Below, piece by piece: positions 56,485 to 64,000 of a stretch of 64,000 bases of DNA. Location: assembly GCF_028372415.1 (NCBI RefSeq), contig NC_092875.1, positions 52,204,771-52,268,770 on the forward strand, in the 5' to 3' direction. The stretch is from Notamacropus eugenii. Lineage: Eukaryota > Chordata > Mammalia > Diprotodontia > Macropodidae. The position numbers were made by a program, and so were the translations under genes. Under the pieces are notes generated by a model. That model was given only the letters and a program-made list of their open reading frames with translations. It was not told where the DNA came from and did not search any database. How positions within the stretch are numbered: position 1 is the first letter of the stretch; the number at the start of each line of letters is the position of its first letter.

Positions 56485-59400
56485 GTGAGTGCAGCCGATT
56501 CCCCTTTAGCCCCTTCCCCTTTGCCCTAGTCGGGGGTGGGGGGTGGGGACCGTTCTTTCGGCCACTCCCAGGCCCCGCCCCCGCGCCGCCCTGGCCCGCC
56601 CCGCCGCCCTCCACCGCAGCCCGCTATTGGCCCGGCCGCCCGTCAGTCAGGGTCACTCCCCCAGCGCCGCCACATGGTTTGGTACCCTGTGCTGCTCCCC
56701 ACTGAGTGCGGACCGGGAGGAGGCGGCCCAGCCGGCACCGAAACCCCGCTGTCAGGGAAAGGTCCGGACCGATCATCCGGTCCAGGCCCTCCGTTGTGCG
56801 CTTTGGAAGACTGAGGCGCAGAGAGGTGGAGCCACTCGCGGTGGGTCACCCAGCTGGCCACTGGTGACCCTCTCCCTTCCGAAGGCCCTCGGGAGCCCCT
56901 GCTTTGGGACGGCCCCAACCCTTCGGTGGCTCCTCCTCATTGAGAACTCAGGTCTACCTCAAGTTTCCCCCCGGGGCAACGCTCTAGACGCCTGGCAGGG
57001 GGTGCCCCTGTTTGCTGATGCTATCCCTGTCCCTTTGTTAATTGTGTTTTATGTCTCGCCAGCTCGCTGACGTCAGCCCAACCTTCCTCCTCACATGCCC
57101 CCCTTCCTCTTAACAATTATTTAGTGCCTACGTGGGTAAAGCCCAGTACCAGGGGTCCAAGGGCAAAAATGAAACCCGACAGCCCCTGCCCTCCTACATG
57201 TACACGGAGAAGTAAATACTAGACAGTTTGAGAATCACTGGAAGAATCTGGAAAGGCTTCTCTTGGGAGAAGTGGCAGCTGACTTCAGCCTTGAAGAAAG
57301 CTGTTGCCATAAGGATTCTAAAAAAAAAGAAAAATAGAAAAAAGGTGAGGAGGGTGAACATTCCAGATTAAACTATTCCCCTTTCCTAGGAAACTCAGGC
57401 AGGTTGGAAGAGGCATTCCCAAATGCCTGGCAGTTCCCAAATGCTGGCAAGCACAGTACAGGCTAGCCATTGATTCTCTCTGTGATCCTGAAGAGCTCTG
57501 TGACCTGAGCTCCAAAGGCCTCTGAAAGATGAGTGGGTTTGGCCTGGAGGGTCTCAGAGGTGTGCTCTGCTTCTGCTGTCCTGTGCTCCTAAAAGCCTCC
57601 CAGACCTGTGGGAAAATTCCATTCAACTAAATTCAGTAAACATTTATTGAGCACCTACTGCATACTGGTCACTGTGCTAAGCTCTGGGGCAAAGAGGCAA
57701 AAGAAAGTCCCTACCCTCAAAGAGCTCTAATGGAAAGAAAAGCCTATGGAGGAATGGGATGGTTGGGGTAAAGAATCATGTCAAAACTGGAGGGGTTGTT
57801 ATAGATCATCTAGTGTAACCCTGCCTTTACAGAGGGGGAAACTGGACTAGAAAGGAAAAGACTTCTGTTGGTGTGTGTTAGTTTGCTTTTTAGGACTGTT
57901 TCCCCTCCCCACACCCATCCTTTTTACAAGCCTCAATAATTGCCTTGTTTGACAACCATAACTGTCTGTTCAGCCCAAAAATTGCACCTGTTTTCTCTCC
58001 TGTAAAGTTGTTGGGCTACTGCTACCTCTGGCCATGGGTTTTATGACCTATCTTCATTCAGTTGTTTGAGATATCCTGAGTTTAGGGGAGAATGTCTGGG
58101 CCCTGCCTTCTGGTCATACAGTTAGAGAAGGAAGACATTGTGCATAAAGAGTACAGTGTCTCAATATAATAGAAGTTAGAGAAGTCTGGGGTCCCTGGGC
58201 TGCAGATATCTGGGAAGGCTCCAGAGAGGTCAGGCTAGAGCTGGACCATGACGAGGAGATAACATTCTGCTTGGCAAAACTGAAAGTGACCTGGGAAATA
58301 GTTTAACTGTTTAAATAGTCCCCTGGAAATATTTTGTTCATGTAAGTGGCTCATGGGGGAAAGACAAAACCTATACTTTTGAAATGTCTTTGGAAAAAGC
58401 CCCGCACTGGGATTCAGAAAACCTGGGTTCAAGCCCCAGCTCTGTGATGAACTCACTGGGTGACTTTGAGCAAAAAGAACTTCATATGCCTTCTCTGTAA
58501 AATGAAGGAGTTGGAATAGAGATTCTCTAAGGTCCCTTTCAGGTCTAACACTGTTCTGTGGAGCTTCTTGGCCTCCTTCCTTCTTGTGTGTATGATGTCT
58601 GTTCCGGCAATTTGGTGATAAAAAAGAGTGTATTTATGTATGTATGCGCGTATCCTCTTTCAGTTTAGTTAGTGAAACTTGGAAAGTCTAGAGTCTGCTA
58701 CCAAGAGACAGTGGGAGTCCCTGTGTGATCCATCCTTTGGCTGTCCTTGGTTGCTGGGAGATGAGGTTTGGTGGATGAGACTGTACACTTAGGTGGAATA
58801 AAGGTGGGAGACAAAGAAGGTAGAGGTGGTAGTAGTGACCATAGTAGTAGACGGTAAACACTTATTGCCTGTGAAGTCCAAGGCCTCCATAAAGGGAGGC
58901 TGTTCGAGTTTATTGCTCTCCCTTTGGCTCTCCAATGCAGGAAGTGGCTGCTGAGGGAGATGAGGAGGTTCTGAGATTTCAGGTGGTGAGGAGGCAGGAT
59001 AGGAAATGAAGAATTGACAGGGTGGAGTGCAGCCTCCCCTTCCTATCTTGTTCTGGTACCAAGAAAAGGGCTTTAGTTTGTGAAGGGGCCCTGCCTAGGA
59101 CTGATGTGGGTGGCTCAGGTTGAGTAGGCTCTGGGTCACCTTCAGAATCTGAGATGTCCTGTGGGGATCCTTCCCAGTCTCAGTGCTGGTAGTCTAAGCC
59201 TCCCAGTATTAGCTCAGATGTGTCAGGTATAAGGGCTGAGACTCTCATTTCCCTGAGAGATGCTGATCTGGGGCTGGTTTCACTTCAGTGGTCATGGAAG
59301 CTCTTGGAGGTCACTGTGTCCCCCAAACCAGGTAATGGGAGCCCTGTCCATTCAGAAAACAAATGGACTAATCACTACAGCTTGTAGCTTGACTTGACTT

Positions 59401-62400
59401 AGCTCTGCCTACCCTCTGACTGTTGGCTCCACCAAGTCTGAAATTGATTTACTCTTCCCTTCACTGCACAGGGCTGTAGGACATATTCAGGAGCCTATTA
59501 TCCCAGAAGGGGAGAGAGTAAGGGCTGAGGTAGTCTTATTCCCTTGCTCAGTTCCCCTGGGGGCCCCTCACTTTGGGAATTGCCCCTAGTTGTTGGAGAG
59601 GATATGTAGCCCGGAGCCAGTACCTTCCACCTCCCTCCAGGAAGTACTGTAGGTTCTCAGACTTTGGAAGAATTTCTGTGAAGAACTTCTATGAGGACAA
59701 CTGAGTTCATGAATTGTGGGGATGGAAAGTGACTGCTGGGAACCAGGCTGAGACTAAGGGGTGAACAACCCCCCTTCTTTGCTTCCCTCATGGAGATCCC
59801 TTAAACAGTTCCAGGGACATGTTGGACTCTGGTAGCTGGGTATTTGGGAAGTGGTATGGGACAGTCATGGACACTCTTGGTTAAGTTCAGTCCTTGAATT
59901 TAAGTTAAGGACTTAAGTCACTTCCTACCTCCAACTCTAAATTCAGTACTCAATAAAGTGAGTTGGTTTGATGATCTTTTTCTCTGCCCTGGGGCGCATC
60001 ATCTTAGTAGCTTTAATAATAATAGAAGTGGATAGTTATGGAGTCTTTTATAGTTTGCAAAACATTTTCTGTACAGTATTTCATTTTAAATGTACAACAG
60101 TTGTGTGAGGTATTTCAGTGGATAGAATGCTGGGCCTGGAGTCAGGAAGACCTGAGTTCAAACACTTACTCACTGTGGAACCCTGGGCAAATCACCTGAC
60201 TGTCGTCTGACTCAATTTCCTAAACTGTAAAATGGGGATGATAATAACACCTCTTTCCCTGGAGCAAATGAGATACTATTTGTGAAGTGCTTTCTAGACC
60301 TTAAAGCACTATTTAAGTGTTAACAGTAACTCTATTTTATTCTCTTTTTATAGCTGAAGAAACTGAGGCACAGAGAAGTGATTGACCTCTGGTTGTATAG
60401 CCAGGCTCTTTAGACCCCCAGTGTAATACACTATTTGCTGTACCACCCTGGCTCTCTCTGGTACTGCTCTCCCCAAGCCCCTTTACTAGAAATGGTATAT
60501 AGGCTCTGTGAATCCCTTCCCCCTTTGCAGTAATGCTGAAGTGGCCTCAGCTGGTCAAGCTCCCACCAAGGCTCAGTCAAGTCAAGCCATTTCCCCTGTA
60601 GGGCTCAATAATAGTCAGATCTTTCAGCTTAGAGGTCCATGTTGAAGGGGAAAGCTTATATAATTTTGAGGAGAAATTTTGGGGGAGCTGAGGTAGAAAA
60701 GGGTACACAGCTTTCAGGAGAAAAAGAAACCTTCCTTGCTGTCAATATTTCTGTCAATATGCAACAGACTCATGTACAATGAATGAAAGTCCAGCTTTTC
60801 CAGGAGAAAATGAGGCCCAGGACATTATTTTGTTATTTATTTATCTGTCCCTCCAGTCATCCTTTCTGTCCTTCCCTTTCTCCCCCTCACCTTGCCATTT
60901 TAGAGATAATAAGTAGTAAAACCAGGAGTCAAGGACAAGGGTTTTTGATTCCATGTCAGGCTCACACTTACCCCCACCATGTTCTCTTGTCTCGTTGGCC
61001 ATCCTAGCTGTGCTGCTTTAGCCTGGCCTGGTGATGCCCTGTTATCTGTGTTTTCTTTTCACCTGTTTCCCAGGCACTGAGGAGCCATACCCACATTCTA
61101 AATTCCCATGTGGCGATGACATCTACATCCCTTCTGTGTGGCTATGCGATGGTGACAAGGACTGTGCAGATGGCAGAGATGAAGCTCACTGCTGTAAGTG
61201 GACCATCCAGGACGGAATGGGGTGGGCTGGAGGTCACCTGAGGCAGGACTGAGCTGAACCAAACTATGGGTACCCCTTTCCCCCTGCTGGCTCCACAGCT
61301 TTCTATGCTACACAAATTGTTTGCTAACTTGCCCTCACACGAGTAAAGGATTATGTTTGTGTTGTGAAGAAGGGAGTAGAAGTTTCTATTAGGGTAATGT
61401 AGACTAATTCAAGAAGACATCGGTTAATCGGTCTTACAAATTACAAAGAAATCTATTTCTTCCCTCTATCTCCTTGCCTGGCTGAAAACCGATTTTGTGA
61501 TGAAGTCAACAATTGTCCCAATGGCACAGATGAACAGCTTGTGGACTGCAAGAAGCACCATTTGAAGATGTCCTCCTTACAGTGCACCAAGCAGGAGTTT
61601 CATTGTACCTCAGGAGAGTGCATCCCATATGTGTGGGTGTGTGATGGACACCCAGACTGTGCCAGTGGCAATGACGAACTTCATTGTAGTGAGTTTTCAT
61701 GGGGATGTGTGTGTGTGTGCATGCTTGTGTGCTTTCAATCAGCTAGAGAACCAGAGAGGAGAACTTAAGAGCCTTGTGCCTTCGGTGTCCCAGGAAGGAG
61801 AGACTTTCAGAAGCCCCTGTGGGATTCATCCTTTGGCTTTGGTGGCAAGATAAGGTAGGATGGAGATAGAGATTGGACAGTGGATTAGAAAAGCCTGAGT
61901 GGAATGATGATGGGGCATAGAGGAAATGGGAGTTGTCTTTCAGTCCCAGCCAGCTTCATTGGGCCATGGGCCATTAAGTGGGAGAGTTATGGAGGAATCT
62001 CCTGAAATCTGAATCTGGCCAGTGCTGGCCAGGGTCCCTCAGGCTGCTGGCCTCCATTGCATCTCTGAGGTTAGAGACATCCTCTGGAGTGCTGACCAGC
62101 ACCGAACTACTGGCACTTTGGTCTCAGATGTAGCCAGCCATAGTCAGTGGTCAGTAAACATTTATGAAGCACTTGCTACATGCCAGGAACCAAGCACTGA
62201 GGATACAAAAGTGAAAATGTGCCCTCAAGGAATTTGTAATCTAATAGGGGAAGTTGAAAAAGATGCTGGAAAGCTTGAGGGTGAGGAGCAACGGATTTGG
62301 GGGTACAAGGGATGTCAGTCAGAGAAGTCCTCAGGTTGTTGAGTCAAGTGATTAAGATGCTCTGAACTGAGCTCCCTCCCTAAGGGGATGGGGGGTTTGA

Positions 62401-63681
62401 AGTTCATGGCCCCTCCTCCAAGGGATAGTGATAAGATGAAATCCCATGGCAGGATGATGAGGTCTTCCCAGTAGTGAGCTCCCTGAGACGTAGTGGAAGT
62501 CAGTAAGAGAAGTCCCAGGGTGAAAGAGGAGATTTCCATAGGAACTGAGGCTTCCTTTGCCCCTGAGGCTGCTGACCTGAGACTGCCTGGTTTCATTGCA
62601 GGGACAGCAGGAGCTCCCAGCAATCAGACTACCACCTTAGCTGTGTCTCCCACACCAGGTAATGGGAGTACTGTCCCTTCAGGAAATCAGAGTGCCAGTG
62701 GGATAACTATGGACACCGGTAAGTATCCCTGGATATGGACAGCATCTCCACTCTTTCAGCTTTCAGAATATTGGTTCCATCAAGTCTAGAATCTCCATGG
62801 CCTCACCATGTAGTAGTGGGTATAGATTTTCTCTGCTGTGGGGTGGTTGAGGGCTGGGGGTAGCCAGAGTCTCTTGTGCATCCTATAAGGAGCCTTCACT
62901 TTGAGAGGTGGGCCACCAGCTGCTGGACTGAATAATCCTGCCTCCTGTCTGGGCCAGGGGTCAGCAACCTCCCTCTTCTGCTAGGAAGCACCTGGAGTCC
63001 TCAGTCTTTGAACAGTTTCTCTGAGGAGGCCCTGGCACCTGGGGTAGAAAATGCCCTAAGGCATGTTTATGTCTTCAGGGACTTCCTCAGACAGCCTAGA
63101 GAGAGGTAGAAGGGCCAAGTCTAAGGAGAGGGACGAGCGAATCTGCCAAGACTGTGCCTCATGGTGCCTCCTTTCCTTTTCTTGCCCTCCATGTTGTCCT
63201 CTTTAAAATCACTTACTTTTCTCTAAGGTCCTTTCCAAACCAGAAATTTCCTGAGTCTTTGATTCTGTTCCTTTCCAACTGTTCAGAAATGGGCACTGAG
63301 TAAGACAATAAATGTTGGTGGAGTGATGACGGAGCACAGAGGCAGTAGAGGGTGTGGGGGGAGGCTGTTGACTCCCGTTCCATTTTCACAGTGAGGTGCC
63401 TGTCAGGGAGCTCCAGTGAGGGGAGGTGTATGTGACGATGTGTCCCCACCTTCCTAGCTCTGTACCACTTGGAGCTCCTCCAGGCTCAGAAATGTAGGAA
63501 ACCTTGGATCCCTTTAGCTCTACTTATAGCTGACCATGGGGGCTAAGACTTTCCTTCCTCTTGGGCGCTGCTTCCATTTCAGGGGTGACACAAACTACCG
63601 GAGATCAGACTACCACCCCAGGACATGGGAGCCTCACACCTTCAGAAAGGCGAAGTGCCTATGGCCTGGTCATGGCAGCAG
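56373..63681 (+). CDS. CD320: CD320, transcobalamin receptor (5' part; runs off the window)
   Basis: Cell-surface receptor for transcobalamin-bound cobalamin; human CD320 has two LDLR-A modules, a Ser/Thr stalk, one membrane helix and a short tail. Exons seen: 56373-56484 (signal peptide [16 protein letters not shown]), 61074-61193 (LDLR-A 1), 61506-61688 (linker and LDLR-A 2), 62602-62718 and 63583-63681 (stalk). All internal exons are phase 1-1. The stalk ends SAYGLVMAA, matching human TAYGVIAAA at the membrane edge, so the helix and tail lie beyond 64000. LDLR-A 2 has all six cysteines; LDLR-A 1 has four. The Ca ligands of both modules (D, D, D, E) are intact. N-glycosylation sequons: NGT, NQT, NGS, NQS. 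The exon 3 acceptor is uncertain. Confidence 0.9.
58690..59720 (+). repeat. CD320 internal duplication, copy A (intron 1)
   Basis: Collinear with 61770-63040. Anchors: CATCCTTTGG (58731 / 61827), the stalk-exon core (59318-59360 / 62643-62688), TGGCTCCACCAAGTCT versus TGGTTCCATCAAGTCT (about 59424 / 62771), and CACTTTG..AG with the following 130 bp (59569 / 62897). The divergence suggests an old duplication. Confidence 0.6.
59296..59390 (+). pseudogene. Relic CD320 stalk exon in intron 1
   Basis: ACCAGGTAATGGGAG and flanking bases match CD320 exon 4 (62656-62675 region). In the exon 4 frame it reads [15 protein letters not shown] then meets a stop. The candidate acceptor upstream does not give phase 1. 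Sequence on both sides also matches introns 3 and 4, so this is a degenerate duplicate rather than a used exon. Confidence 0.6.
61074..61193 (+). CDS. CD320: CD320 exon 2: LDLR-A module 1 with four cysteines
   Basis: Encodes [20 protein letters not shown] then [20 protein letters not shown]. The Ca-binding block [14 protein letters not shown] is canonical. Both the first and the third cysteine positions read Tyr (TAC). The acceptor is TTTCCCAG/GCAC and the donor T/GTAAGT at phase 1. Confidence 0.9.
61506..61688 (+). CDS. CD320: CD320 exon 3: linker and LDLR-A module 2
   Basis: Encodes [18 protein letters not shown], then [17 protein letters not shown] and [20 protein letters not shown] with all six module cysteines. 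The start given is the only canonical AG that keeps the frame without a stop. Homology suggests the coding region once began 24 nt earlier, at 61482, where the preceding dinucleotide is GG. Confidence 0.8.
61770..63040 (+). repeat. CD320 internal duplication, copy B (introns 3-4 with exon 4)
   Basis: The counterpart of the intron 1 block, here containing the spliceable stalk exon 4 and an L2 relic near 62150-62260. Exon 5 and the bases before it look like a third, shorter relative. Confidence 0.6.
62602..62718 (+). CDS. CD320: CD320 exon 4: Ser/Thr stalk, copy 1
   Basis: Encodes [20 protein letters not shown] and [18 protein letters not shown], with three N-glycosylation sequons and many Ser/Thr. 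Phase 1-1, flanked by TTGCAG/GG and CG/GTAAGT. It is clearly related at DNA level to exon 5. Confidence 0.82.
63583..63681 (+). CDS. CD320: CD320 exon 5: stalk, copy 2, reaching the membrane edge
   Basis: Encodes [17 protein letters not shown], then [16 protein letters not shown]. The end matches the juxtamembrane residues of human CD320. It shares the 14-mer ATCAGACTACCACC with exon 4. Phase 1-1 with donor CAG/GTGAGA. Confidence 0.85.
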
Positions 63682-63739
63682 GTGAGACCCCTTGTGCAGG
63701 CAGTGTCGCTGCTCCACTCTGTCTGTGTTGTGACTTAGG

Positions 63740-63960
63740 AGTTCTGCAGGCCATCTAACTGAAACCAATTCCACAACCTTCTCAACAAGTAGTCATCCAG
63801 CCTGTGCTTAAAGACCTCTTGGGGCAGCCCCTCCTCCTTGCTAGGAACAGTCACATCTAGGCATGTTTTGCTCCTGCTTCTGCCCATTGCTTTTAGTTCT
63901 GCCCCCTGGAAGACAGTGAACAAGTTCAATCCCTTATCCATGTGCTAGCTCTTCCCGTCT
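63740..63960 (-). mobile_element. L3/CR1 LINE relic
   Basis: Reverse: TTTAGTTCTGCCCCCTGGAA, ATCCAGCCTGTGCTTAAAGA. It fills the CD320 intron at the window edge. Confidence 0.65.
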
Positions 63961-64000
63961 CCCCCAGCATTCCTTTGTTTCTAGTTTCCTCACCAGATCC

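Larger units (their letters stand above)
56485..61073 (+). other. CD320 intron 1
   Basis: CpG-rich start to about 57100. L2-type reverse relics at 57110-57310 and 57625-57740, MIR at 58385-58565, the CD320 self-duplication block at 58690-59720, a MIR-like SINE at 60110-60330 and a MIR at 60330-60450. Confidence 0.6.

Noticed and set aside
59296-59390. Extra coding exon of CD320
   Set aside because: The phase does not fit and the frame stops; better read as a relic duplicate.
61449-61505. Upstream start of CD320 exon 3 at 61449
   Set aside because: The split codon would be TAA.

Overview
The window is mammalian nuclear DNA, most likely from a marsupial. Its four protein genes are mammalian orthologues in conserved order. 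Between them lie MIR, L2 and L3/CR1 relics together with marsupial-type elements: BovB-like and second-lineage RTE LINEs, tRNA-head/CORE SINEs with RTE tails, L1 3' ends and hAT MITEs. The sequence alone does not resolve the species. No bacterial, phage or CRISPR feature is present, and I see no convincing endogenous retrovirus.

Layout: (1) 1-24.4 kb is gene-free and repeat-rich. It holds three RTE LINE fossils, L1 3' ends, L3/CR1 and L2 relics, SINEs (some nested), microsatellites and two hAT palindromic elements. (2) 24.6-45.7 kb is KANK3 (+): a non-coding first exon at a TATA/CCAAT promoter, then ten coding exons whose lengths sum to an intact 832-codon frame, with a large repeat-packed intron before the last ankyrin exons. 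(3) 45.87-46.99 kb is RPS28 (-), convergent with KANK3 and head-to-head with NDUFA7. (4) 47.15-52.95 kb is NDUFA7 (+), four exons, 115 codons. (5) 55.5-64 kb is CD320 (+): a CpG-rich promoter, a signal-peptide exon and four further exons. The window ends before the transmembrane and tail exon(s).

The order KANK3-RPS28-NDUFA7-CD320 is that of human 19p13.2 read in the opposite direction. The genes do not form a pathway: KANK3 is a focal-adhesion/cortical scaffold, RPS28 a 40S protein, NDUFA7 a complex I accessory subunit and CD320 the transcobalamin (vitamin B12) receptor. RPS28 and NDUFA7 share a 199-bp bidirectional promoter region between their start codons.

Most unusual points: CD320 has lost both cysteines of one LDLR-A disulfide together. 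CD320 exon 3 lacks an AG where its coding homology starts. CD320 carries duplicated stalk exons plus a relic exon in intron 1. KANK3 has an in-frame stop-free 93-bp intron and an 11-residue coding minisatellite. A 114-bp piece of KANK3 intron 1 is duplicated into an RTE fossil with 8-bp flanking repeats. The RPS28/NDUFA7 promoter carries a 17-bp tandem of CTCGCGAG-type motifs.
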